In this document: piece by piece, positions 1 to 7,501 of the stretch
Layout of the letters: each line of letters opens with the position of its first letter
How positions within the stretch are numbered: position 1 is the first letter of the stretch
Assembly (NCBI GenBank): GCA_020638955.1
Contig: JACKHO010000001.1
Coordinates: 124,001-188,000, forward strand
Direction of reading: 5' to 3'
Source: Planctomycetaceae bacterium
GTDB lineage: Bacteria > Planctomycetota > Planctomycetia > Planctomycetales > Planctomycetaceae
DNA length: 64,000 bases
The notes under the pieces: generated by a model
Told to the model about the DNA's origin: nothing
Databases searched by the model: none
The model's input: only the letters and a program-made list of their open reading frames with translations
Translations under genes and position numbers: made by a program

Positions 1-639
1 AAAACCCTGCTCGATTTCAGCTCAAATGGCCTGGCACTCAACGGCGTGATTACTCCCACAGGGCTGGGTAATCCGTTTTCCGATTTTGCTGTGACTTCCG
101 CTTTCGTAAAGTTGCTGGCTCAAGAGGGTTATCTGACCATACGGGCTGCGCCGCGTGTTATGGCGAAAGATGGCGAACAAGCCACTATTTCCATTACGCG
201 CGAGACGTTTTTCAGTGTCCAGCCGCAGAATTCGCAGTTTCTGTTTCGACAGGATATTCAGAAGGTCGATGCCGGTATCAGCCTGACCATTACGCCTGTC
301 ATTCGAGGTGACAGCATTCAGGTGAATATCGAGAAGGCCGAGGTCAGCGAAGACATCCGTTCAAACATTGTCAACGCTGAACTCACAGCTAATCCTTATC
401 CCCTGATTAACCGCCGCAACGTGACCACGACGGTGAACATTAAGGATGGTCAGTCAATTGTCATTGGTGGTCTGGTCCAGCGTCAGACGGTGGATCGAGT
501 CAGTCAGGTGCCTGGACTGGGGAGAATTCCCAAGCTCGGTGCAGTTTTCAGGACGGTTGAGAAACAGGAGCAGGATGCTGAGGTCGTTATTTTCATTTCG
601 CCGCGCATTGTGACGCCGGCTGCACTTCCGTCGCCATGA
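1..639 (+). CDS. Secretin C-terminal domain (type II/IV pilus-like), 5' partial
   Basis: The reading frame is open from base 1, so this is the 3' end (212 codons) of a longer gene. The translation has the secretin core: a beta-rich stretch ending in GGLVQRQTVDRVSQVPGLG, then RIPKLGAVFR and a final EVVIFISPRIV. This matches the family pattern of VP-x-LG-x-IP-x-LG-x-LF followed by hydrophobic strands and a terminal PRIV. Secretins form the outer-membrane pore of type II secretion, type IV pilus and Tad systems. Which system this one serves cannot be told, because the N-terminal ring domains lie outside the window. The stop overlaps the start of the next gene (ATGA), so the two are probably co-translated. 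Confidence 0.85.
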   Translation, partial: KTLLDFSSNGLALNGVITPTGLGNPFSDFAVTSAFVKLLAQEGYLTIRAAPRVMAKDGEQATISITRETFFSVQPQNSQFLFRQDIQKVDAGISLTITPVIRGDSIQVNIEKAEVSEDIRSNIVNAELTANPYPLINRRNVTTTVNIKDGQSIVIGGLVQRQTVDRVSQVPGLGRIPKLGAVFRTVEKQEQDAEVVIFISPRIVTPAALPSP

Positions 640-2246
640 GAATTCACCACGTCCTGTTCTTTACAGTTGCTCTCTCGCTTACGCCGGGCCTGAGTTTCGC
701 TCAACCTCCGCAGGCCGTTCCGGGCGACACCACGGAAGTCCGCGTGGGAGATGCGGGCCAGTTCCGGCCCGCCTTTCAAATTGAGCCGCTGGTTCATCGA
801 TTTGAAGCGCGTCGCGGCAAACTCATTCCGTTTGAGTTTGAACTCGTCGCCAAGACGGAAACCACCGTCGACATCAAAGCCGTGGCCATGATTCAGCAGG
901 AGACGGGCATCATTCTTCCTGCCGAAAACTCACCCGTCCCTCCCGGATTGACGGTGAGTTCTGAAGGGCGCGTTGACTTGGGTGAAGAGGAAATGACGCT
1001 CATTAAGGGGACGGTCCGTGTTCCTCTCGATGATTCGCCGTTTCACACGTTTGGTGTGCTGGTTAAGAACGTGAATGGCGAGAGCGTCGATGTGAATGGC
1101 GCTCAGCCGGAAGGGACCAGCCTCGGTGTAAAGTTTGTCACTCAGTACTTGCTTCGATGTGATGTCGATGTCCTGGGGGCACGTGGTGGCGTCGTGGAAC
1201 GTCTTGTACTGCCGCACGGGGAACTGGGCGAAGCCAACGGATTCGCACTCGCCCGAGTGTTCATCGAAAACCCCACGCCCGACTCCACAACATTCAATGC
1301 TCGCTGTCGTCTGCGAAATGTGGCGACTGGGGCAGAGTATCCCACGTTTGAACTCGGCATGCCGTGCCGCGCAAACTTGAGCGGGCCAGAGCGACTCGAG
1401 GGACGCATACTGGGCGATTCCCGCATTCGGGTGGAAGCACCCATTCCGCATCCGTTGTTCGTGGGCGACTATGAACTCATTGTGGATCTCGTTGAACGGA
1501 ACAAGGTACAGCTCACGCAGCGGTTCCCCGTCTCCGTCGTGGGCGATGACTTCCCCGCTCAGAATCGAAACTTGCTCGAAGTTGTTCCTGGCCTGCTGGC
1601 GTCGCCCGGGACCATCGAACTCTCACTCGAGCGTGGCGGACAACGCTCGGCAAGTATTGAGTTGGGAAATAATCGTCAGGAAGCCGTGACGCTGTCATTC
1701 GAGACGCTAGGACTCGGCAAAACATCAGCCGACTGGCTGCTGGTTCGCCCTGAGAAGGTCGTTATTGCTCCCGGAAGAAGTCGCAAAATTACCGCCATGC
1801 TCGGCCCAGATCGAGAAGATGGAACGCATCAATATGCCCGACTCATTCTGCGTGAAGAGACCGCCGAGGAGGCCGCTCCGGTGGAACAACTGCAGACCAT
1901 TCTCGTCGGAAAAGTCGGACGCGATGCCGGAGACGTCACCCTCGAACCCGGCAAACTGGCCTGGGATGGAACGGGCCGCCATCCGGGATTCACACTCGAA
2001 GTGAAAAACATCGGAGCGAGACACCTGCCGCTCTACGGCGAAATGGTGCTGTCCAATTCGGAAGGCCAGACCGAACCCATCAGAGCCGGCTACGGCCGCT
2101 GGCTGCTGCCGGGAACATCAGACACTCTTAAGTTCCGTATCAACTCCCCACCACCCCCCGGCCAATACCGAGCCGAAGCCCGCATCTACCTGGGCGAGAA
2201 CCGAGAACCACTGTCCGTGGTCGAAGACATCCAGTTCGGACCGTAG
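636..2246 (+). CDS. Secreted protein of unknown function, coupled to secretin
   Basis: This 536-residue protein starts in a 4-bp ATGA overlap with the secretin gene. It has a clean signal peptide (hydrophobic segment at about residues 4-20, cleavage near LSFAQ), so it is periplasmic or surface exposed. I do not recognise a named family. The body is all-beta in character. About residues 320-395 look like an immunoglobulin-like or BACON-like domain: SIELGNNRQEAVTLSFE, then WLLVRPEKVVIAPGRSRKI. A second beta-sandwich follows (about 430-536). Proteins of this sort often act as chaperones or accessory subunits for secreted filaments, and the overlap with a secretin gene fits that idea, but this is inference. 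Confidence 0.8.
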   Translation: MRIHHVLFFTVALSLTPGLSFAQPPQAVPGDTTEVRVGDAGQFRPAFQIEPLVHRFEARRGKLIPFEFELVAKTETTVDIKAVAMIQQETGIILPAENSPVPPGLTVSSEGRVDLGEEEMTLIKGTVRVPLDDSPFHTFGVLVKNVNGESVDVNGAQPEGTSLGVKFVTQYLLRCDVDVLGARGGVVERLVLPHGELGEANGFALARVFIENPTPDSTTFNARCRLRNVATGAEYPTFELGMPCRANLSGPERLEGRILGDSRIRVEAPIPHPLFVGDYELIVDLVERNKVQLTQRFPVSVVGDDFPAQNRNLLEVVPGLLASPGTIELSLERGGQRSASIELGNNRQEAVTLSFETLGLGKTSADWLLVRPEKVVIAPGRSRKITAMLGPDREDGTHQYARLILREETAEEAAPVEQLQTILVGKVGRDAGDVTLEPGKLAWDGTGRHPGFTLEVKNIGARHLPLYGEMVLSNSEGQTEPIRAGYGRWLLPGTSDTLKFRINSPPPPGQYRAEARIYLGENREPLSVVEDIQFGP

Positions 2247-2589
2247 TGGCTTAGTAAGAGGGCTCGAAGGGTGCCACTGCTGGCTTTTTTCCCTCGTTCC
2301 CAAGTTCCGCTTGGGAACGCCCCCGCGTCGATCAGTCCATACACCTCTAATAGTCAATCTTCGGAAGTCACCCCTCGAATCCTCAATGATCAGAACGGGT
2401 GATACGCTAAGTAGCGGAGCGAATGGGCGTGGCATTCTGCATACACCACATCCGTCGTCCCTCCGGAACACCATCCGCCAGATGCACCAAGACATGTCAC
2501 GTGACATCAATCTGATTGACCAGTCGCTGTCGACATGGTATCCATATTAAACAGTCTTCTGTTTAACGATTTGTTCAGCGACAAGAATA
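2247..2589. other. Intergenic region with one hairpin repeat
   Basis: This 343-bp gap separates the secretin-linked gene from the HNH gene. The only structure I see is a strong hairpin at 2295-2319 just after a run of six T. The open frames here are short and lack protein-like composition, so none is called. Confidence 0.6.
2295..2319. repeat. Perfect 10-bp-stem hairpin (intergenic repeat type)
   Basis: The arms cgttcccaag (2295-2304) and cttgggaacg (2310-2319) pair perfectly around a 5-base loop. It lies 49 bp after the stop of the upstream gene. There is no T-tract after it on the plus strand, so a repeat or mRNA-stabilising element is as likely as a terminator. Confidence 0.6.
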
Positions 2590-3363
2590 ATGTTCGCTTT
2601 AAAGTCTCCATGTCTGTTCTGCCTTTCCGCTGATGGTCCGTTTACGCGTGACGAACATCCAATCCCTGAATCCCTTGGCAACGATGACACCATCCTACCG
2701 CCGGGGATCGTGTGCGATTCATGCAACCAATACTTCGGCTCCAAACTTGAACAACCCGTATTGAACCTTGCCCCTTTTGGTGTCGAACGGGTAGTTCAGG
2801 CCATCCGCAACAAAAAGGGAAAGTTCCCACGGGTCAAAAGTCGTGATGTCGAACTTCGATCTACGGGGTACTGGGATCGCTTGGCCTTGGCGTCCAATCC
2901 GCCACATCGTAGCCTTTTCCAGCTTCCCGATGGCCGCACCGTCTTGAACCCAGAATGGGCCCATCCAAATCTGTTGGCGCGTTTTCTCCTAAAAATGGGC
3001 CTCGAACTGTTTGCAATGGCCGAATCAGCCAGACCCTACGAATCACAATTCAACGCCGCCCGCGAATGTGCTCGCTTCGGAACTGCGGCTGACCATTGGG
3101 ATTTTGCCATTGGCCTATATCCAGACCGCGACGATCTTCTTACGGCAATGCGGGTTGACCAATACGGGCCGCTCGAAACACGACAGATTTATCAATACGG
3201 GCTTGGTGTTATGGCGTCCGGCGATGTGTTGTTCAGCTTCGTATATGCCACAAGCGTGTTCGCCGTCAATTTGTCTCGTCCGTCTGCTCTCGAATACATA
3301 ATGGGATTCAACGATCGGAATTCGTTCACGCTAGACTCTCGCTGGAATGCGTTTCCAAAGTAG
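2590..3363 (+). CDS. HNH endonuclease-type protein
   Basis: The N-terminus of this 257-residue protein carries a zinc-bound HNH (beta-beta-alpha metal) module: C8-x2-C11, then the D-E-H at 21-23 followed by PIPESLGN, then C42-x2-C45-N46. This order (CxxC, EHxIPxSLG, CxxCN) is typical of stand-alone bacterial HNH proteins and implies a nuclease active site. The rest (about 60-257) is not recognisable and may bind a target. There is no clear ribosome binding site before the ATG. It stands alone, with a dense repeat block just downstream, and it is not part of a visible restriction system, so a mobile or defence role is only a possibility. Confidence 0.75.
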   Translation: MFALKSPCLFCLSADGPFTRDEHPIPESLGNDDTILPPGIVCDSCNQYFGSKLEQPVLNLAPFGVERVVQAIRNKKGKFPRVKSRDVELRSTGYWDRLALASNPPHRSLFQLPDGRTVLNPEWAHPNLLARFLLKMGLELFAMAESARPYESQFNAARECARFGTAADHWDFAIGLYPDRDDLLTAMRVDQYGPLETRQIYQYGLGVMASGDVLFSFVYATSVFAVNLSRPSALEYIMGFNDRNSFTLDSRWNAFPK

Positions 3364-3422
3364 CCGTAGGGCATGCTCCTGCACGGGCGGGTGGCATGGC
3401 TGTAGACTACCCGTTTTTGTGT

Positions 3423-3567
3423 GGCGGGTGGCATGGCTATAGGCTAGCCGTTTTTGTGTACCATGCTTGCATCGCGGAGCAGGGCAAGCATGCGAACGTT
3501 GCTGGGCGAGACTGGCGCGAACGGCTTACATCAGCCACTTTACTTCTTGCCATGTTCCACTGAGCAT
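3423..3567 (+). repeat. 145-bp direct duplication, copy A
   Basis: This segment recurs at 3610-3754, an offset of 187 bp. The only difference I find is one base (tgtaccatgc here, tgtgccatgc in copy B). It includes the hairpin catgcttgc (3462-3470) / gcaagcatg (3484-3492). Near-identity implies a recent duplication or gene conversion. Confidence 0.9.
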
Positions 3568-3609
3568 GGCGGGTGGCATGGCTATAGGCTAGCCGTTTTT
3601 GTGTGCCAT

Positions 3610-3754
3610 GGCGGGTGGCATGGCTATAGGCTAGCCGTTTTTGTGTGCCATGCTTGCATCGCGGAGCAGGGCAAGCATGCGAACGTTGCTGGGCGAGACT
3701 GGCGCGAACGGCTTACATCAGCCACTTTACTTCTTGCCATGTTCCACTGAGCAT
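3610..3754 (+). repeat. 145-bp direct duplication, copy B
   Basis: This is the second copy of 3423-3567, with hairpin arms at 3649-3657 and 3671-3679. It is followed directly by an inverted family member at 3752-3782. Confidence 0.9.
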
Positions 3755-3782
3755 GCCCACGCTGCTGCGCGACGTGGACATG
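3752..3782 (-). repeat. Inverted member of the hairpin repeat family
   Basis: The arms catgcccacg (3752-3761) and cgtggacatg (3773-3782) pair at 9 of 10 positions around an 11-base loop. Read on the minus strand, the loop is tcgcgcagcag, the same as in the copy at 22126-22156. Confidence 0.75.
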
Positions 3783-3942
3783 GCACGCAACCCCAAAAGT
3801 AACCGGTAGGGCATGCTCCTGCATGCCTTCCTTGCTGCCCATATTCGACCCACCGGCACCAACCTGATTTTGCATGAAATCACCCGAAGGGTTACCATGC
3901 CGTGGGCGTTATTGTCGACGTCCGTGCAATTGGGGAAAGCCA

Positions 3943-5286
3943 ATGATTCATCGACGTAGCCTGCTGCAGGTGGGGGGCTCGACGTTTCTGGGACTTGGGC
4001 TTTCCTTGCTTGCTGCACGTAAGGCAAAGGCTGAGGCTGCTGTGCCGCAGGTGAAGTCTGTGGTGCTGGCCTTTTTGACCGGGGGCGGCAGTCACATTGA
4101 CATGTTCGACCCGAAGCCCGACTCCCCCGAAACAAAAGGGGAGTTCTCACCCATTGCCACCGCAGTGCCCGGCATGCACTTTGGTGAACTCATGCCCGAA
4201 CTGGCATCACGAGCCAATAAACTGGCGGTGGTGCGGTCCATGTCACACGGCGACAACCGGCATTTGTCTGGCACACACAACATCCTGTCCGGAGCAGAAC
4301 AGATTTTCCGGGGCGACTCAAATCAGGACAAATCACTCAACCGCATCGACTGGCCGTGTTATGGCGGTGCGATCAACCTGCTGCGTCCTTCGTCCGACGG
4401 TCTTCCAGCACAGGTGACTATTCCGCATCCGCTGATTGAAGGGAACCTGGTCTGGCCCGCACAGCATGCCGGGTTCCTCGGTCCGAAGCATGATCCCTTT
4501 CAGGTGAAAGGTGATCCCAATAGCGACAGCTTTCGAGTGAATGACCTGTCCTTGCTGGAGGGAGTTTCCTCAAAACGCCTGGGAGACCGGTGGCGATTAC
4601 TCGATCAGTTCTCCCAGCGACGTGCCGACATCGCTGCATCGGAAGCGGGCGTGGGACTGAACGAATATCAAAACGCGGCGTATTCCATGCTGTCGTCCGG
4701 ACGGTTGACGTCGGCGTTTAATCTAAACGAAGAATCGCCCGAAACACGCGAACGGTACGGCAGAAATCCAAAAGGCCAGACGCTGCTGCTGGCACGACGG
4801 CTCGTGGAAGCGGAGGTGCCGGTCATTCAGTGCAATATGGGAATTGTGCAATCGTGGGATACGCACGTCGACCACTTCCCCCGCTGCCGCAACGATTTGT
4901 TACCGCCAACCGACAAGGGCGTGGCCGCCTTGCTTGATGACCTCGTGGACCGAGGCCTGCTCGATCAAACCCTGGTCATCATGGTCGGTGAGTTCGGCAG
5001 AACGCCTTCGATTTCACCACTCGCAGGCCAAAGTGTTCCCGGTCGGCACCACTGGGCACACGCCTACACAGCTGTCTTTGCCGGTGGCGGCGTCCGCGGC
5101 GGAACACTCATTGGCCAGACCGATGAAATTGGCGGCTATCCAGTGACAACCCCGTGGCATCCCAATGACATCGGGGCGACCGTCTACAGTTCACTGGGAA
5201 TCGAACCAGATACCGTCATCCACGACCGAACCGGACGTCCCGTCCGCTTGAACTACGGACGCGTTATGGATGTGCTGTATTCGTGA
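3943..5286 (+). CDS. DUF1501 family secreted protein (Tat signal)
   Basis: This 447-residue DUF1501 protein has an alkaline-phosphatase/sulfatase-like fold and is characteristic of Planctomycetota. The frame extends upstream, but I start at 3943 (MIHRRSLLQVGG) because a Shine-Dalgarno-like ggggaaag precedes it and the protein then opens with a Tat signal: RR, hydrophobic core, AARKAKA. Family landmarks are GGGSHIDMFDPKPDSPE, HNILSGA, SWDTHVDHFPRCRNDL, MVGEFGRTP and GRHHWAHAYT. The reaction is unknown; these proteins are usually exported and are often encoded beside cytochrome-type PSCyt1/DUF1549/DUF1553 genes. That partner is not adjacent here (the nearest one is at 42.1 kb). Confidence 0.9.
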   Translation: MIHRRSLLQVGGSTFLGLGLSLLAARKAKAEAAVPQVKSVVLAFLTGGGSHIDMFDPKPDSPETKGEFSPIATAVPGMHFGELMPELASRANKLAVVRSMSHGDNRHLSGTHNILSGAEQIFRGDSNQDKSLNRIDWPCYGGAINLLRPSSDGLPAQVTIPHPLIEGNLVWPAQHAGFLGPKHDPFQVKGDPNSDSFRVNDLSLLEGVSSKRLGDRWRLLDQFSQRRADIAASEAGVGLNEYQNAAYSMLSSGRLTSAFNLNEESPETRERYGRNPKGQTLLLARRLVEAEVPVIQCNMGIVQSWDTHVDHFPRCRNDLLPPTDKGVAALLDDLVDRGLLDQTLVIMVGEFGRTPSISPLAGQSVPGRHHWAHAYTAVFAGGGVRGGTLIGQTDEIGGYPVTTPWHPNDIGATVYSSLGIEPDTVIHDRTGRPVRLNYGRVMDVLYS

Positions 5287-5312
5287 GAAGCCACATCACG
5301 ACAAACAAAAAA

Positions 5313-5340
5313 CAGCTCCCTGAGTATTCCCAGGGAGCTG
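5313..5340. terminator. Bidirectional rho-independent terminator
   Basis: The stem cagctccctg (5313-5322) / cagggagctg (5331-5340) is perfect, with an 8-base loop and flanking A/T. On the minus strand it is followed by TTTTTTG. It lies between the convergent DUF1501 and thioredoxin genes and can serve both. Confidence 0.85.
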
Positions 5341-5371
5341 TTCGTGTTTTCAGCGGTGTGAAACTCAGTTG

Positions 5372-5872
5372 TTATCTGGCGACAGGCGCGTCCGGCGTGG
5401 CGGCGGTTTGTTGTACCTGCTGGAACGAGCGGCGGGCTTCGGTCAGTTTTTGATAGAAGGCGCTCGACTGGTGGTAGCCTTCAATGCGGCTGATTTCATC
5501 AGCCTTCGGACTGAGAATGACAGTGCAGGGGAGACCTTTGACTCCCAGGATTTCGACAACGCGTTCTTCTTTGTCTGCGTCGAGGTGCACTGGGATGAAT
5601 TCGTCGTTGACGAACTGGGCAAGTTGCGGATGGGCGAGAGTTTCACGCTCGAGTTTCTTGCAGTAGCCGCACCAGTCAGCGCCAAACACAACGAGCATCG
5701 GCTTGTTTTGCTCCATGGCGATTTTGTGGGCCGCGCGGAGGTCATCCTGCCATTTGACTCCACTCTTCTCGGGTTTTGAGAAGGGAAGGCTGATGGGAGG
5801 GGCCGCCTCAATGAGACCACAAAGGCCGCCCATCAGGAGACCACTTAACAGAAAAAATGACCGTCGACGCAT
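5372..5872 (-). CDS. Secreted thioredoxin-fold protein
   Basis: This 166-residue protein has a thioredoxin active site WCGYC after the strand KPMLVVFGAD, and the cis-proline loop reads VKGLPCTVIL. The longest frame begins at 6106, but the extra 78 residues have no protein-like character. MRRRSFFLLSGLLMGG at 5872 starts a normal signal peptide, so I use that start. It is most like the DsbD-C/thioredoxin_7 group that reduces or oxidises periplasmic disulfides. A Cys directly after the cis-Pro (LPCT) is unusual, since Thr or Val is typical. It is convergent with the DUF1501 gene and divergent from the lipoprotein at 6207. Confidence 0.85.
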   Translation of the reverse strand: MRRRSFFLLSGLLMGGLCGLIEAAPPISLPFSKPEKSGVKWQDDLRAAHKIAMEQNKPMLVVFGADWCGYCKKLERETLAHPQLAQFVNDEFIPVHLDADKEERVVEILGVKGLPCTVILSPKADEISRIEGYHQSSAFYQKLTEARRSFQQVQQTAATPDAPVAR

Positions 5873-6206
5873 GTTGCTGCTACCGTGTTCGTGGAAACTC
5901 AGTGAATTCTCGATGGAAGCGACCGGGCGAGAGTCATCACTTCCCCTCCATTCGCCAAGATCGACACGATCAATACATCCACGTGAACCGTTTTGTTTCG
6001 CAGTAGCGAATTGGGCCAGTCGTCGGGAACTGAGTGGTTGGGGCATCTCGATACCGGCAACGACTGCCGATGACACCTGCCCGAGCGTGTTACCGCCCCA
6101 AGACATTTTGACCGGTGCATCAAACAGTCGTACAAGAGTCGCTCATTCCATAAATCCCACAATAGCGGGTACGCACCCTGGCTCCAGAAACCAGGTGGGA
6201 AAGATC
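5873..6206. promoter_or_regulatory. Divergent intergenic region
   Basis: This 334-bp stretch lies between the divergent thioredoxin and lipoprotein genes, so it must hold both promoters. I could not pick convincing -35/-10 boxes. Long frames cross it on both strands, but they are upstream extensions of the two genes without ribosome binding sites or sensible composition. Confidence 0.4.
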
Positions 6207-6974
6207 ATGATGCAACGTCTGAATGTTGGTAACTCACTGTTTGGCCGACTAATGCTGGGGCTCCTGTTGGGGGCGAGCACGTTCGCTGTCGGCTGTTCAA
6301 CCGCGCAGACTTCCAATACGGCCAGGTCATCGACCGAGCAATTGCTGGTGTCGAATGCGATTGACCAGTCTCTCAACAAAATCGACTTCTCAACCGTCGC
6401 CGGCTATTCCGTGCATTTGAATGATGCCTACGTCGATTGCGTCGACAAGAATTATGTCATTGGGGCTGTGCGCCATCGAATTCTCAACTCGGGAGGTCGA
6501 CTAGTGGCGAGCGCCGATGAGGCCGACATCGTACTCGAGCTGCGTTCCGGCGGCGTGGGGACTTCGATGTCTGAGTCTTATGTGGGGATTCCGGAAATCA
6601 CACTGCCCGGCATGCTGGCCTTGCCCGAAGTTCGCCTCCTGGAACGGAAGTCACAACACGGAATTGCCAAGTTGGGACTGGTGGCCTACGACCCGAAGAC
6701 GAATCAAATCCTGGGATCGGGCGGCACCTCGCTGGCTCAGTCTGACGACAGTAACTGGTACGTGGTGGGGATCGGTCCGTATCAAAACGGTTCAATTCGC
6801 AACGAAATCGAAAGTTCAACGACCGGTTTTGCGGCCCAAGTTCGGAATCGGTTACCGAACCAGGTGGTTTTTGATGAGCCCGAGCGTCCTGCAGGATTGG
6901 TCATCGATCCACCTGCACCGGAAGCGAAAGTTTCGACCGAACCTGTCACGCCTGCGTGGTATCAGGAGAAGTAG
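6207..6974 (+). CDS. Lipoprotein, possibly DUF6655-like
   Basis: This 255-residue protein begins MMQRLNVGNSLFGRL, with a hydrophobic segment and lipobox ending in FAVGC (Cys about residue 31). It is therefore predicted to be a membrane-anchored lipoprotein. A Shine-Dalgarno-like aggtggga about 10 bases upstream supports this start over the frame's much earlier first ATG. The motifs RSSTEQLLVSNAIDQSLNKI, DKNYVIGAVRHRILNSGG and EADIVLELRSGGVGT recall a planctomycete lipoprotein family I believe is DUF6655, named from memory and not checked. Function is unknown. Confidence 0.8.
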   Translation: MMQRLNVGNSLFGRLMLGLLLGASTFAVGCSTAQTSNTARSSTEQLLVSNAIDQSLNKIDFSTVAGYSVHLNDAYVDCVDKNYVIGAVRHRILNSGGRLVASADEADIVLELRSGGVGTSMSESYVGIPEITLPGMLALPEVRLLERKSQHGIAKLGLVAYDPKTNQILGSGGTSLAQSDDSNWYVVGIGPYQNGSIRNEIESSTTGFAAQVRNRLPNQVVFDEPERPAGLVIDPPAPEAKVSTEPVTPAWYQEK

Positions 6975-7023
6975 GCTTTGGTGCGTATTGTCTTGTCCAA
7001 GGTCGCATTGACTTCTTAAGGGT

Positions 7024-7464
7024 ATGACGTCCTCTCCCAGTGATTTGCGAATTACGAACTCGCTCAGTGTTCCACTGAGCGAGTTGCAGTTCAGCTTTAC
7101 GCGCAGTTCGGGACCGGGCGGGCAGAACGTCAACAAGGTGAATTCCCAGGCCCATCTCCGTTGGGACGTCGCGGCAAACGAGACAATTCCGGAAGCCGTC
7201 AAGCAGCGACTGAAGCTGGCACAGGCCCGCCGGTTCACCATCGAAGGCGAACTGCTGATTTCCAGTCAGCGCTATCGGGACCAACTACGGAATCGCCAGG
7301 ACTGTCTGGACAAACTGACCGTCATGCTGCAGGCGGCGGTAACCGTTCCCAAGAAACGACGCCCCACGAAAGTTCCGCGCGGCGTCAAGGAATCGCGGCT
7401 TCGCAACAAGAAAGCAAAAGGGCAATTGAAACAGTCGCGCAAACGGCCGCGCCTGGACGACTGA
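7024..7464 (+). CDS. arfB: Peptidyl-tRNA hydrolase ArfB (ribosome rescue)
   Basis: This 146-residue protein has the class I release-factor catalytic loop SSGPGGQNVNKVNSQ (GGQ at about residues 32-34) and no codon-recognition domain. Its basic tail (KKRRPTKVPRGVKESRLRNKK, then KQSRKRP) is the part that ArfB/YaeJ inserts into the empty mRNA channel of stalled ribosomes. It hydrolyses peptidyl-tRNA on non-stop complexes. Its length fits the family (about 140). A short aaggg lies just before the ATG. The gene is convergent with the kinase gene at 7502. Confidence 0.93.
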   Translation: MTSSPSDLRITNSLSVPLSELQFSFTRSSGPGGQNVNKVNSQAHLRWDVAANETIPEAVKQRLKLAQARRFTIEGELLISSQRYRDQLRNRQDCLDKLTVMLQAAVTVPKKRRPTKVPRGVKESRLRNKKAKGQLKQSRKRPRLDD

Positions 7465-7501
7465 TACGCAATCGACTTCGATCTGCGTGCCTGTTCCCAA
7501 A

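Larger units (their letters stand above)
3364..3830. repeat. Composite block of hairpin-rich direct repeats
   Basis: Four copies of a unit beginning ggcgggtggcatggct and ending in ccgtttttgtg start at 3386, 3423, 3568 and 3610. The units at 3423 and 3610 continue into a longer arm with a hairpin. The block is bounded by near-identical sequences containing gtagggcatgctcctgca at about 3366 and 3806. An inverted relative of the hairpin lies at 3752-3782. Open frames across it (such as 3454-3750) are made of repeated residues and are not genes. With 3831-3942, which holds the leader of the next gene, this fills the gap between the HNH and DUF1501 genes. Confidence 0.85.

Noticed and set aside
2311..2550. 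79-codon frame in the gap before the HNH gene
   Set aside because: No ribosome binding site, random composition and overlap with the hairpin repeat.
3454..3750. 98-codon frame with repeated GGWHGYRLAVFVCH
   Set aside because: It is a by-product of the tandem repeats and has no ribosome binding site or homology.
5703..6206. N-terminal extension of the lipoprotein frame
   Set aside because: The lipoprotein signal with a good Shine-Dalgarno starts at 6207; the upstream part is antisense to the thioredoxin gene.
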